From Symsagittifera roscoffensis (Eukaryota > Xenacoelomorpha > Acoela > Convolutidae), in the NCBI RefSeq assembly GCF_963678635.1, contig NC_087067.1, positions 56,207,964 through 56,271,963 on the forward strand: a stretch of 64,000 bases of DNA, given 5' to 3'. Shown here piece after piece: positions 10,850-21,959 of the stretch. A program made the translations under genes and the position numbers. Within the stretch, counting starts at the first letter, position 1, and every line of letters starts with the position of its first letter. Below the pieces are notes generated by a model, which saw nothing but the letters and a program-made list of their open reading frames with translations, searched no databases and was not told the origin of the DNA.

Positions 10850-12616
10850 AGAATAAAAGGATTTGGGCAGGTATACTTCGACTCCAGATTTGCAACCGCT
10901 GAATGTACCCTGACAGCAACCCACTTTAAGGTTGAGAAATTCAAGTTCGGTCAGTTTTTCTATCTAATTTTTTTTGGAAAAAAAACATGGAAAAATCATA
11001 AAAAACGCCATATCTCGAAAACCAATTAGATTTGAGCAGCCAATGTTGAACTCCAGATTTGCAAATCCTGAATGAACCCTGGCAGCATCCCACTATAGGG
11101 TTGAGAAATTGAAGTTCGGTTAATTTTTTTATATCTAAGTTTTCTTGAGAAATAAATGAAAACATCATAAGAAACGCAATTTTCGAAAACCAAAAAGAAT
11201 TGAGCAGTCATTTTTGGACTCCAGATTTGCAACCGCTGAATGTACCCTGACAGCAACCCACTTTAAGGTTGAGAAATTCAAGTTCGGTCAGTTTTTCTAT
11301 CTAATTTTTTTTGGAAAAAAAACATGAAAAAATCATAAAAACGCCATTTCTCGAAAACCAATTGGATTTGAGCAGTCATTGTTGAACTCTAGATTTGCAC
11401 ATACTGAATGAACCCTGGCAGCATCCCCACTATAGGGTTGAGAAATTGAAGTTCGGTTAATTTTTTTATATCTAAGTTTTCTTGAGAAACAAATGAAAAC
11501 ATCATAAGAAACGCAATTCTCGAAAACCAAAAAGAATTGAGCAGTCATTTTTGGACTCCAGATTTGCAACCGCTGAGTGTACCCTGACAGCAACCCACTA
11601 TAAGGTTGAGAAATTCAAGTTCGGTCAGTTTTTCTATCTGATTTTTTAAGGAAAAAAAACATGAAAAAATCATAAAAAAACGCCATATCTCGAAAACCAA
11701 TTGGATTTGAGCAGTCATTGTTGAACTCCAGATTTGCAAATCCTGAATGAACCCTGGCAGCATCCCCACTATAGGGTTGAGAAATTGAAGTTCGTTTAAG
11801 TTTTTTATATCTAAACTTTTTGAACAAAAAAATGAAAAAATCAATGAAAACGCTATTTCTCGAAAACCAAAAGGACTTGAGCAGTGATGTCATGACTCCA
11901 GATTTGCAATGCCCGATTTTGCCCTGACAGCATCTTTTTTTAAGGTTGAGAAATTGAAGTTCGGTTAATTTTTTTATATCTAAGGTTTTTGAAAAAAAAT
12001 CATAAAAACACCATTTCTCGAGAACCAAAAGGATTTGAGCAGTCATAGTTGGAGTCCACATTTGCAACCCTGAATGTACCCTGACAGGACACCACGATAG
12101 AGTTGATAAATTGAAGTTCGGTTATTTTTTTTATATCTGTTTTTTGATCAAAAAATGAAAAAAATTATAGAAAACGCAATTTCTGGAAAACCAAAAGGAT
12201 TTAAGCAGTCGTACCGAGACTCCAGATTTGCCACTCCTGATTTTAGCCTGACAGCACCTCACTATAGTGTTGAAACATTGATGTTCGGTTAATTTTTTTA
12301 TATATAGGATTTTTGAAAAAAAAAAGAAAAAATCACCAAAAAACGCAATTTCTCGAAAACCAAAAGAATTTGATCAGTCACACTTGGACGCCAGATTTGC
12401 AACTCATGAATATACCGTGACAGCACACCACTATAGGGTTGAGAAATTCAAGGTCGATTAGTTTTTTTGTATCTAAATTTTTTTATATCTAATTTTTTTG
12501 AAAAAAAAATAAAAAAACGCCATAAAAAAACGCTCGAAAACCAAAAATATTTGAGCAGTCATAGTTGGACTCCAGATTTGCAACTTCTAAATGTACCCTG
12601 ACAGCACCTCACTATA
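10850..12616. repeat. 168-bp satellite array, about 10.5 monomers
   Basis: The landmark GGTTGAGAAATT (or a variant) recurs at 10930, 11099, 11267, 11436, 11604, 11775, 11944, about 12100, 12267 and 12437. That is a mean period of 168-170 bp with one shorter unit. Each monomer also carries TCGAAAACCAA, GACTCCAGATTTGCAA and CTGACAGCA words plus an A/T homopolymer tract. Alternate monomers pair better in the first half, hinting at a two-monomer higher-order pattern. Open frames across the array are by-products of the period. The array stops abruptly at 12616 where LTR A begins, and one more monomer lies at 58036-58203. Confidence 0.92.
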
Positions 12617-13644
12617 TGTAACGGTCGCCTACTTAAGTCATATATGAGGTTAAAGAAAAATAGGCCCTATATGTGTCATTCGACCAGAATTGACAAAAAG
12701 GCAGTTTCGGAGGGCTAGCAGCTAACCTTCCGAATTGGCAGTTTTGGAGGAATAACAGTGTTATTCAGTCGATTAGACAAATCTATGTAGCAGTCACTTA
12801 CTTCAGTCACATATGAGGTTTAAGAAAAACGAGCCCTATAACCATTGGCTCAAGAGTTAGGGACACTATCTCTTGTGTTTTTTTACCTCTAAACGGTCGG
12901 ACCCAATTCGGTTCACTTGCGACATGAGACTAAAAACCCATTACAGCTTAAAGGCCACTACCAAAATAGAAAATAAGAATATCCCCAAACTTAGGTCTCA
13001 AAATACCCAAAATACACGGACGCCGTTAAAAACAGGGTCGGAACAATCCGTACGGTTACGGTTTTGTTAGACAGTGGAACTTTGATCCATTTCAGATGGA
13101 TCAACCTAAAACTCGCCTTATCTCAACATAACAATCACAAAACACACCCAAGAAATCTAAATTGAGTACTTACATACCAGCACACTCGAGAATTAGAGGT
13201 AACTAAATTAGTCAGCAACTTGAGAATAATTGGGGAATTATGTTTGATTTAATAAGTTCTAATCGAACAAGTTTTATCTCGAGAATGGAGTTTTGGTTCT
13301 GGACCATTGGGACACTTCGGTTGTCCACCTTTCTACCAAAGATTCACTCTGTTCCAACTGAATTTCGGTTTTCTTCGTTTCCTATATCAAGATAGGACAG
13401 CTCTACCTCGTAAAATTTAGATGTCAGAAATTGCGAATAGCAGTTTCCCGCTGCTTAAATTGACCACTTTCCCGCGATTGTAATTCGGTCGTTCTGATTT
13501 CTATTTTCTGATATTTTCAGTTGTCGCGAGAAATTTGAGCATGACATGTCCAATTTGAATTTTTGAAAAATTCCATTTGTCCTCAAAATCATGTTTACTT
13601 CGCATTGCTCAAGGTCAAACTTCCAAATATGACCGACTGGCACA
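12617..13644 (-). repeat. LTR A (3' LTR of element 1)
   Basis: In element sense it starts TGTGCCAGTC (13644) and ends GTTACA at 12617, giving the canonical TG...CA. It aligns along its length with LTRs B, C and D. At its 3' edge a 169-bp extension repeats the LTR end: a second, imperfect terminus TGTAGCAGTCACTTACTTCAG starts at 12786, and about 110 bp of unrelated sequence lies between the two. The left flank is satellite DNA ending ACTATA. Confidence 0.85.
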
Positions 13645-13656
13645 TACTCCCCGGAC
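13645..13656 (-). promoter_or_regulatory. Polypurine tract of element 1
   Basis: Sense sequence GTCCGGGGAGTA abuts LTR A. The identical 12-mer abuts LTR C (23829-23840) and the second-type LTR of element 3 (59970-59981), although the adjoining LTRs differ. That conservation supports its role as plus-strand primer. Confidence 0.75.
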
Positions 13657-14059
13657 TCAAGATCGATGTCGTCATCGCGTGTTGCCGTCTGCCAGTGAAT
13701 CCCCAGAATTCTGAGTGTAGCTCAAGATACAGTGCCAGTGGTCATTTACAGAAGTTTGCAGCAGACTTAAGTTTATCTACACCCCAAAATTCACAACCAT
13801 GTAAAATTGTCCTACGATCGCTAAACAGCAATCAAAATCTGCATACACCTGCACCTTAGATTTCTGCATTGCAAGCTAAAGATTTAAAATTTCTTTTGTC
13901 CCATTTGATCAGGAAATCGTCATGCAACATTTTGATTCATATAATAGATATAGCATATTAATAACAATATCTCATTCGTTAAAATTTCTTTTTCGTGAAC
14001 TCAGATTTCATCCGAGTTCACCCTCGAGCCCCTTTCCTTCCCTCTCAAGACTCAAGACT
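13657..14059 (-). other. 3' untranslated region of element 1
   Basis: About 400 bp between the ORF-C stop codon and the PPT, aligned well with 23841-24270 of element 2. It includes a run of CTCAAGACTCAAGACTC near 14044, a motif shared in part with the leader minisatellite. Confidence 0.7.
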
Positions 14060-14325
14060 CTAGAATTTCCCAGTGAGCCACCTGCTCATCTCGCGTTTTT
14101 CGCCTTGAGGTGCTAGGCCCACAGACATATTTGACACCGCAATCTGTTTTAACAGTGCCTCTTCATCATCGGAGCTAATTACGATTTCCTCCCAAGCCTT
14201 CAGTTGTTCAAAAGACCGCATCCATTCCCTCTGCTCGCGTTCCGAAGGGTAGTTCGGAACGCGGAAGCCATCCGGATTACCGTCAATAGCTTTGGTTGCC
14301 CTGATGCAAGTTAGCTTGACTCAAG
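14060..14325 (-). pseudogene. ORF-C C-terminal remnant fused to truncated RT
   Basis: From about 14300 to the TAG at 14062-14060 one minus frame encodes ~75 residues, including NPDGFRVPNYPSEREQREWM and ISSDDEEALLKQ. The same protein tail is recognisable, with stops, at 24420-24270 in element 2, and a fragment lies at 22930-22879. In element 1 it directly follows RT codons (CKPSK at about 14325), so a deletion of roughly 17-18 kb relative to element 2 joined the two. This fragment fixes the end of ORF-C and its closeness to the PPT and LTR. Function of the tail is unknown; it is acidic and basic by turns and has no membrane segment. Confidence 0.7.
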
Positions 14326-15184
14326 GTGATCCACTTTGATGGTTTGCACTTTAGCCCCGACCTCTTCATGCATGCAAACACCTCGTCTAGTCGCTCGATG
14401 TGATCTTCCAGTATAGGCGTAGCTATTACCACGTCATCCACGCAGCACATTACCAATTTGCCGTATTTTTTTGTCACACCTATCAATGCGTGTGCCATCA
14501 ACCGTTGAAATGTAGCCGTGGCATTGCAAAGGCCAAACGGCATCCGCCCCAGCTCGCAGGCGAACCCTGTTTTGTCCCTGTCCTGCTTCCCCAAAAAGCC
14601 GAACATAAATCGAGAGTCGTAAAAAATTTTGCATCACCTAACTTCGAGAGTTTCTCATCAATCCTAGGTATGGGATAGGCATCCTTCACCGTGACGGAGT
14701 TCATATACCGAAAGTCACAACAAAACCTCAATTGGTCGCCTTTCTTTTTGGCCGTCACTACTCCACACGCCCACGCTGATTTGGATGTTTCTATCGTATC
14801 ATACTCTAGTAATGTCTCTATTTCTTTTCTACATGCATCCGCTTTGTTTGGGGTCATGCGCGTCGCCCCTTCCCTGTGCGGTACCGCAGACTCTTCAAGC
14901 TCTATTTCATGTTCAATAAAATTGCAACATCCAATGTCTGCCTTCTTGTGGTTCGAAGAAACATCCTCATTACGCTCCAGTACATCCTTGATGGCTTCGA
15001 GCTGTTCGTCCGATATCTTGCCCCTTGAATGTTCTATTTCTGGTAGAACCGATTTATCCCTCTGCATTTCATCTAGTGTGGGTCTTTCCGGAAAATTCGA
15101 ACAGCTCGAGTGTCCATCGTCTGTCTTTGAATTAAGTGATTTTACAAGACCTGGTGAACCTTTTTTAATCGTCTCAAGATACAA
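14302..15184 (-). pseudogene. pol: Reverse transcriptase (fingers and palm), frameshifted and truncated
   Basis: The upstream frame (15184-14600) has the RT start region, FCCDFRYMNSVTVKDAYPIP, and motif A as FFTTLDLCSAF. The frame is then broken, and the next frame (14606-14302) carries GFACELGRMPFGLCNATATF (motif B) and MCCVDDVVIATP (motif C, where the usual Tyr of YVDD is Cys). The order and spacing are those of Ty3/gypsy RT. The protein ends at CKPSK, before the thumb and RNase H, at the deletion junction. It is therefore non-functional. The region between protease and RT (15273-15185) joins them in a Pol-like polyprotein. Confidence 0.85.
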
Positions 15185-15273
15185 AATTTGTCTTTATGAT
15201 TTGGACAATCAACAACTTCTTTCTGTTTTGGGTTTTCTGTCATTTTATATCGAGTTTTCACGGGTAAAGCATA

Positions 15274-15993
15274 TCACAACTTCCTCCCCCTCTCTATCGT
15301 GATTGGTATATCAAGGGTATTCAACAAGACACTGACGCAGAGGCCGCTCTTGGTTATCGAGAAGGATCTTCCTAAAACAGCAGCACTTTGACTATTAGGA
15401 TTTGGGACTATGCATACTTGCTTGTTGTCACTGAATTCATTATAATTTTTCATTCGCAAGCCTACAATTGCCGCTTCGTTCGCTTTCAGCCTCACCCGCC
15501 TACTCAAGAATACCGGTGCTTTATTTTCATTCACCATAATCGAAATTACCGGTTTAACTGCGTACCTCCTATCAGGGTTCCGTATCCTGAACATGGCATT
15601 GTTTAAATCAATCGTTACATCAAATTTCCTGATGAAGTCTCTGCCTAAAACGAAACGGTCAGACTCAGCTAGGTTTTCTACCACGAGAAAGCTCATCCAC
15701 AGGTTGCGCTTCCCCAGGTGTAGGGCTATTATTGGTGTTCTGCCTAGCACCCGCAGCGCCCCCTTGTTAGCAGCTGACAGCCGTATTCTTGAGTCTATCA
15801 AATCATCTTTGTTGAAGCCCATTCGCTCCCAAGTTTCGATTGGTATAACACTCAAGACTGCTCCCGTATTAAGTAACCCGCGTAAAGAAGTCTTCTTGCC
15901 GCTTATGTCAAGCACGTGTGCTGATACGTCTGCCTCCGTCCCGATGTGCATGGCATCTTCTTCCAACATGGCGCAGTGTCCAATCGATCTCAC
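15274..15993 (-). CDS. Retropepsin-like protease with Asp-to-Asn active-site change
   Basis: A 239-codon open frame. The protease fold is seen from about residue 28: LDISGKKTSLRGLLNTGAVL, then IPIETWERMG, a flap region RVLGRTPIIALHLG and the C-terminal VLGRDFIRKFDVTID. Retropepsins use DTG or DSG as catalytic triad; here the triplet reads NTG, so the catalytic aspartate is replaced. The rest of the frame (about residues 135-239) is the linker to RT and stays intact. Element 2 has lost this gene entirely. The change may be decay, or the copy may have been mobilised by protease in trans. Confidence 0.8.
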   Translation of the reverse strand: MRSIGHCAMLEEDAMHIGTEADVSAHVLDISGKKTSLRGLLNTGAVLSVIPIETWERMGFNKDDLIDSRIRLSAANKGALRVLGRTPIIALHLGKRNLWMSFLVVENLAESDRFVLGRDFIRKFDVTIDLNNAMFRIRNPDRRYAVKPVISIMVNENKAPVFLSRRVRLKANEAAIVGLRMKNYNEFSDNKQVCIVPNPNSQSAAVLGRSFSITKSGLCVSVLLNTLDIPITIERGRKL

Positions 15994-15995
15994 TT

Positions 15996-16394
15996 TCAGT
16001 TCTCTTTGCCCACGTAGATCTGTCCGGCTAGGTCTTCGTCACATGTTATCATGGTTTTCGTGTAGATGTTTATACCATCTATGTTCAACATCACCTCATG
16101 CGGATCATAAGCCTCCGTGTATCTGTTCTCGACGCGGACTGACTTGCTTCCACCTCTTGTGAGTAGTGACTTCACGGCTCTAGAAGTCGTTCTTGGACTT
16201 ATTGCACTTAAGTAATCTGCGTACACATCAATGTGTATTATCGTCTGATCGCTGGGATCGCTCAGGTTCCTCGTTACTTCGTGGCCGCCCATAGTAATTA
16301 TTGACATTATCCTGGCTCCAATCTTCGTTATGCCGAATGGCTTGCCCGTGGCCATTTTCAGAGTGTTGCAATTCCCACTCCTTCTCGCTCCCAC
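15996..16394 (-). pseudogene. Linker between nucleocapsid and protease
   Basis: A 132-codon frame lying immediately upstream of the protease frame and downstream of the zinc-knuckle frame. It has no recognised fold. Its end (CDEDLAGQIYVG) runs into the beginning of the protease frame with only a frame change, so I read it as part of the Gag-Pol precursor. The first codons may be in a different frame in the intact element. Confidence 0.5.
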
Positions 16395-16400
16395 TTCGGC

Positions 16401-16895
16401 TTATGGCATTGACGCTGCCCTTCTTAATGTCTCGTTCAACTTCTGCTTTTCAATCTCCTGTTTCAATCGTTGCTCGATTTCCTTCGTTACTAGGTCTTGT
16501 TTCACCTTCTTGATTGCCTCTGCAGCTGCTCTTTCATAATTAATCGTCGGTAGTTTCGCACTCGGTGCCTCCGAATTTTTTGTTTCATACTCAGTTTGTC
16601 TGTTTCTCTGATTCTGCACCACCGCCAACGCCAACTTGTGTTTTGGGTGACTCTGGTTCTTGACTGCTTCCCAAAACAATCGACAGTCCATCCTGAAGTA
16701 GTGCCCCTCTTGATTGCAGAAGAAGCACCTCGCACATATCTTGATGATCAAGCCACTATAGAACTCGTGTTCTTCCATCTGGCTCATATCTTCCTCATCC
16801 GGTGCATACCCCAGACTCTTCATGCTCTGCTTGTACGTCGTGCAATCCGCCACGTGATGATCCGCTGACCCGCAAAATTTGCACAAGATCTTCAT
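16401..16895 (-). pseudogene. gag: Nucleocapsid with two zinc knuckles
   Basis: The frame begins with CKFCGSADHHVADC, a canonical CX2CX4HX4C knuckle. About 45 residues later follows CFFCNQEGHYFRMDC, which has one extra residue before the last Cys (CX2CX4HX5C). A basic, Gln/Lys-rich helix-like segment (IEQRLKQEIEKQKLN) follows. Zinc knuckles bind the genomic RNA for packaging. The upstream frame (17088-16795) overlaps and must be joined by a frameshift. This whole module is deleted from element 2. Confidence 0.8.
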
Positions 16896-18650
16896 TTGTC
16901 CATGTCATCTCTAGGTTTGTACCATGACAACCTTTGTGGTTGACTCCCCCTTGCATGTTCCTGTTCTCTGAGTACGAGTACTTCTTCGGTTTCATCAGCA
17001 TGTACTCCCTTGACTTTTGTCTCATCTCTTCTGGAGTCGGTGCATTATCTTTCGACAATGTATAATACGTTGCCAGCATTTTTCTCAATTCGTCACTTTT
17101 TACCCCATCGATGAACCTCGAGGCGACGCTGAAGTTCCTTCTGTTCGTCGACTCTTCAGGCTCTCAAGATCATCCAGAAACCGATCAATTGATTCGTCGT
17201 CCCTCTGTCTTCTCTTTTCAAATCTCATCATTGCTTGGTGACCCTTCATGCCTGACCCGAAACGACTCAACAATATCTCGAAGATCTTGTCTGCAGTGTC
17301 GCGTTCCTCCTCTTTCTTCGCAACTACACATTTTAACGCTGTACCTTCTTGGTTGCCGTGCAGGCCGATCTCAATATCGCCGTGCAGGCTGATCTCTCGT
17401 CATTCAAATTGTCTTGTTCCAGGTGTAGTCTCATGACTTCCACCCATGTGTCGATGCACCCATCTGAATCATCTTTGAATTCTTTCGGCTTCTTGAAGGT
17501 TTTCCTGGATTTGCCACCTCCTCTCTCACTCGAGTCAGTGTTCCTCGTGGCGAAGGCCTCCAGTGTCTTGTTCATCATCTCCCAGGTGCTCGCCCACGTC
17601 ATGGCATCCGGTTCCACGTTATTGCTCGTCGTTGAATCTCCTGGACCACTCGTCGTATTTGCGGTTCACCTTTCCATAATTATCTTGGCCCCCGGTGCTG
17701 TGCTTGCCGCATCCCGGGGTAACGGTAACGGTGTTGACTCCCGTTTGTTCCGTTGTGGTTCCACGAAATCGAATCTGTTGCCTTGTGTTCGATTTGTTAG
17801 CAGATTGTCTTGTTTCGTAGAGTTTCTCAAGATAGCATCCAGTTTGGACTGTATGTCACACGAATTCTCCGCCTGGTCTCTGCTCATAGTGTCCATCCTC
17901 GTCTCTAGATTCCCTAGCTTACTGTTCACAGTAGCATATTTTTGCTTCATTTCTTGCATGTCTTTTTTTATATTCTTTTCTCGGTCTTTGTCAGTGGTCT
18001 CTACCTTGTCTGACATCTGCTGAAGCTTTTCTTTTGTCGCCCTAGCCAGGTTAAAGTAGTTGTCCAGGTACTCGTTTTTGTTGTATCTTATTTCCTTCTT
18101 TATCACTTCTCGATCCTCCTCGCTGCACTTTAGTTTTTTTGTCGATCCGATCTAGCTTCGCCATCAAATCGCCCAGCTTAAGAGAAGTTGTTGTTTCATG
18201 GTCAGCTGTCGCCCTATTGCTAGCTGCTGCTCCATGATTAACCTGATCATCGTCTTGGTTGGCCTCTGTTGTTAACGTGGAAACTGTTCCAAACGTTTTG
18301 CCTTTCTCGGCCTTCGGTTCTTCCGCCACTATGTCTCTTGACTTCATTCCGACCATCATTGCGAACCTCTCTGTGAACGATGTTCTTTTCGTTTGAGACT
18401 CGTCCTTTATGGTTTCTGGCGTGTTTCTTGTCATGTCCTCCACCGTGTCTATCGGCGAGAATTCCACCGTCTTTTGCTTTTGTTCCGCTGCATTCGGCAT
18501 CGGTGTCGACTCCGTTGTCTTCTTCTCTATCTCATCAACACTCTGATCTGGTGTATCAAGATCAATTTCTATAACAGGTTCCGTTTGTCTCTCCTCAGCG
18601 CCTTCTTTTGTCTTGTTCTCTTTTGCGCTTCGTGTGTTGACCATGCTCAC
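16795..18650 (-). pseudogene. gag: Gag (matrix-like and capsid regions), multiply frameshifted
   Basis: Starts at ATG 18644 (MVNTRSAK) or the ATG two codons upstream. The first ~200 residues are acidic, Thr/Glu-rich and low complexity, then a coiled-coil-like stretch (about 18106-17800; EKLQQMSDKVETTDKDREKN). The capsid-like core follows at 17617-17333 (GCIDTWVEVMRLHLEQDNLN) with a local duplication of CTAILRSACTATKK caused by an indel, and the segment ending at 16795 leads to the knuckles. At least four frame changes are needed. The same layout is found at 42542-40736. The capsid call rests on position and the W..M...L....N...R pattern. Confidence 0.75.
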
Positions 18651-18989
18651 TGAAAAGTTCTTTCTTGTTATTTTTGGGCCAACCGTTGTTACCTTTCGTT
18701 GCGGAGAGTTATGATTTGTCTTTCACTCTGTAACTCTTCTTTCAGCTATCGGTACCCTACTCCGCCTCATCATTTGTATTTTCTGTTGCCTCTATTTTCA
18801 CTATTACTATTTACAAAATTCTATTCTAAGGATAAATTTCTAAAAAAAAACATTCCTATTCCCTTCAAGAATAATAAACAATTACTAACTCGTGATCCCA
18901 ATAGAATCGGATTTTTCGCGATTTAATCGTTCCGACCAGTCCTTTCGTTTTTAATTTAGCGTTGAGTTATTTCGACCTGTCTTACGACC

Positions 18990-19480
18990 TTTTATTACCG
19001 TCACACCAATTTTTGTATCGTCCCAAGACTTTCTGGTACTGTCACAAGCCTTCTATGTACTGTCCCAAGCCTTCTATGTACTGTCCCAAGACTTTTCTCT
19101 ACTGTCCCAAGACTACTCGGTATTGTCCCAGTATTTCTTGCTACTGTCCCAAGACTATTGTCCCAAGACTGTACTGTCCCAAGACTGCTGTCCCAAGTCT
19201 GCACTGTCTCAAGACTACTGTCCCAAGACTGTACCGTCCCAAGACTGCACTGTCCCAAGACTGACGTCCCAATACTGCACTGTCCCAAGACTACTGTCCC
19301 AATACTGTACTGTCCCACGACTACTGTCCCAAGACCACTGTCCCAAGACTATACTTTCCCAAGACTGCGCTGTCCCAAGACTGTCCCAAGACCACTGTCC
19401 CAAGACTGTACTGTCCCACGACTGAGCTGTCCCAAGACTGCACTGTCCCAAGACTTCCTCGGTGCTGTCCCAATACTTTG
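18990..19480. repeat. Minisatellite of element 1 (CTGTCCCAAGACT repeats)
   Basis: Irregular tandem copies of CTGTCCCAAGACT with 16-25 bp spacing, the ancestral-looking counterpart of the regular 21-bp arrays at 42.9-55.5 kb. Overlapping open frames in all phases are artefacts of the repeats. Confidence 0.9.
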
Positions 19481-20399
19481 CAACAAATTGTCTGGACAGT
19501 AGGATTTCTTCTTCTTCGAAGTGGGGGCTCTTGAACCACTGTACCTGGTACCTCCCCTTGAGCTCTTGTAAAAAAAATTTTTCCAAAAAAAACCCAACCT
19601 TACTGGCCAAAAATTTTGAATTACTTTCCTCCTTGTATTTATCTCCCTTTTAATATTTTGATACAAGTCGAAACCCAAATTGTTCGCAGGTATCTTGTGA
19701 TCACCTGTTTGTTCAAAAACCGATTAAAAAATTTACCAAAACGTAAAAAATTAAACAGGAAAAATAATAAAAACAGAGAGATGAACCCACCTAAAATTCA
19801 AAGGTGACAGAAGTCAGCTTTTATCCGAAAAAAACGTCTGGTACCTGAGTGCCACGCGTCTTCCTCCCCCCTGCTAGCGATCTTATGGGGTATCATAAAA
19901 ATTGTCTACTTCCGTTCCCCCCATCCGATCCGACCAGGGTACCTACCTTAATTCGATCTTAAATTTGGATATCCGCTTCTTATAATTGACGCGTGTAAGA
20001 TTCTAATGTAACTAAACCGACGATGTCGATCAATTAGTTACTCCAATGTGTCCCCCCTTTTTACAATTTACAACCGCCAACGCTTAACCTAACCAGCCCC
20101 CTTCTAACCGCCCCCTCTTTAGCCCCCCTCTTAAGCCGAAAATTACCTTACGCGCCGGGTGCTAAACGTCTTAAGAGAAAACCGTAGAACCTGTTTCCAG
20201 GCTCTGCTTGAGTAAAAACGTTCCTCAAAACAGGGGGATTCCGCTTATCCAATTTTACACTTATCTCCAATAATGTAATGTGGATTTTAACGATACCCGT
20301 TTTGACCAACTTGAGAACACCCCTGCGCGTCCTCCTCTTGTTGTTCTGGTTCCGTGATAGTTGTCTCCTTTACATGTACTGCACCTGTCACCAGCAACA

Positions 20400-20600
20400 C
20401 TTCCGCACTTGGCTGGTCACCTCTTCCAGTCAAGTCTTCTAGTGGTTCAGCTAAATCCTTGTGAACCACTTTCCCACTCGGCTGGTCACCTCTTCGAGTC
20501 AAGTCTCCTAGTGGTTCAGCTAAATCCCTGTGAACCACTTTCCCACTCGGCTGGTCACCTCTTCCAGTCAAGTCTCCTAGTTGTCCAGCTTAGTTGCAAG
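20400..20600. repeat. 69-bp tandem repeat in the leader, three copies
   Basis: GGCTGGTCACCTCTTC recurs at 20412, 20481 and 20550, i.e. every 69 bp, with TCCTAGTGGTTCAGCTAAAT between. Element 2 keeps two related copies at about 56477 and 56636 with different spacing. Confidence 0.85.
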
Positions 20601-21090
20601 CTATCTGAAAACCCTTAACAACGCCCTACACTCGGGCACCTTACTCAGATTGCTGGATTAGATTGCTGGATTGATCGAAACGATCGGTCTTATAATACAG
20701 TATGGGTATACTATTTAATTAAAATAAAGGTTTGATCCAACTAATCTGATGTCAAAGTCACTGTCATTTTTGTTTTATGGTTTTTGTTCCTTTTTCTATT
20801 CTATTTTTGTTTTTTGTTTCACTTTTTGTTTTTTGCTCGTTTTTTGACCCCCTAGTTACCCCCCCCCCCGCCCTTACTCGGTTAGCTAGGCCCCGTTCGG
20901 AGAGCGTACCAGGAAGTTTTCTCGAGTCTTCTTAAAAAGCTATAACGGTACAACCGGAAGGTTTACACGTTCCCGCTTAACCGTACCACCAGTACTCTAT
21001 AGTGGGCATGTAGCCCGGAGCTGTGTCAAGTGGGTTCGACTCCGTAGTCATGATGTCGTAAAAACACCCAGGAGTGCCATGAAAACACTA

Positions 21091-21959
21091 TGTAACAGTC
21101 GCCTACTTCAATTACATATGAGGTTTAAGAAAAATAGGCCCTATAACCATTGGCTCAAGAGTCAGGGACACTATCTCTTGTGTTTTTCTACCTTAAAACG
21201 GTCGGAGCCAATTCCGTTCACTTGCGACATGAGACTAAAAACCCGTTACAGCTTAAAGGCCACTACCAAAATACCCCCACTCTAGAAAATAAGAACGTCC
21301 TCATACTTAGGACTCAAAATACCCAAAATACACGAACGCAGTTAAAAACAGGGTCAGAACAATTCGTACGGTAAATTTTTTTAGACAGTGGAACTTTGAT
21401 TCATTTCAGATGGATCAACCTAAAATTCGCCTTATCTCAACATAACAATCACAAAACACCCTCAAGAAATTTAAATTGGGTACTTACATACCAGCACACT
21501 CGACACTTAGAGGTAACTAAAATACTAAGCAACTTGAGACTAATTGGGGAATTAAGTTTGATTTAATAAGTTCTAATCGAACAAGTTTTATCTCGAGAAT
21601 GGAGTTTTGGTTCTGGACCATTGGGACACTTCGGTTGTCCACCTTTCTACCGAATGTTCACTCTGGTTCAACTAAATTTCGGTTTTCTTCGTTTCCTATA
21701 TCAAGATAGGACAGCTCTACTCTCGTATTACTTAGATGTCGGAAATTGCGAATAGCAATTTCCCGCTGCTTAAATTGACCACTTTCCCGCGATTGTAATT
21801 CGGTCGTTCTGATTTCTATTTTCTGCTTTTTTCAGTTGTCTCGCGAATCTTGAGCATGACATGTCCAATTCGAATTTTTGAACAAAGCCATTTGACCCCA
21901 AAATCATGTTTACTTCGCATTGCTCAAGGTCAAACTTCCGAATATGACCAACTGGCACA
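21091..21959 (-). repeat. LTR B (5' LTR of element 1)
   Basis: 869 bp, TGTGCCAGTT at 21959 and GTTACA at 21091 in element sense. It is collinear with LTRs A, C and D. Its outer flank is not satellite but a plus-strand copy of the second LTR type, so this side was rearranged or inserted into. Confidence 0.85.

Larger units (their letters stand above)
18651..21090 (-). other. 5' leader of element 1
   Basis: 2.4 kb between LTR B and gag without coding capacity. In sense direction it comprises a primer-site region, a 69-bp repeat (20400-20600), a C-rich tract with CCCCCCTCTTTAGCCCCCC-type runs (20085-20140), a ~750 bp conserved segment and a minisatellite (18990-19480). Element 2 contains all these parts but with the minisatellite plus conserved segment amplified about tenfold. 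Confidence 0.7.
12617..21959 (-). mobile_element. Element 1: deleted copy of the giant Ty3/gypsy-type LTR retrotransposon
   Basis: Minus-strand order: 5' LTR B (21959-21091), leader with a minisatellite (21090-18651), gag with zinc knuckles, protease, RT fingers and palm, then an abrupt junction near 14300 to the last codons of ORF-C, PPT and 3' LTR A (13644-12617). The junction removes RT thumb, RNase H, integrase, the macro ORF, ORF-B and nearly all ORF-C. Several frameshifts and changed catalytic residues show it is inactive. Pairing of LTR A with LTR B is inferred from orientation and position; LTR A has an extra ~169 bp at its 3' edge that LTR B lacks. Confidence 0.8.

Noticed and set aside
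10802-12067. Minus- and plus-strand ORFs across the 168-bp satellite
   Set aside because: 168 is a multiple of three, so frames stay open by periodicity; the encoded segments simply repeat the monomer.
14691-15302. Plus-strand ORFs antisense to pol, gag, ORF-B and ORF-C
   Set aside because: They mirror real minus-strand genes and contain no domain of their own.
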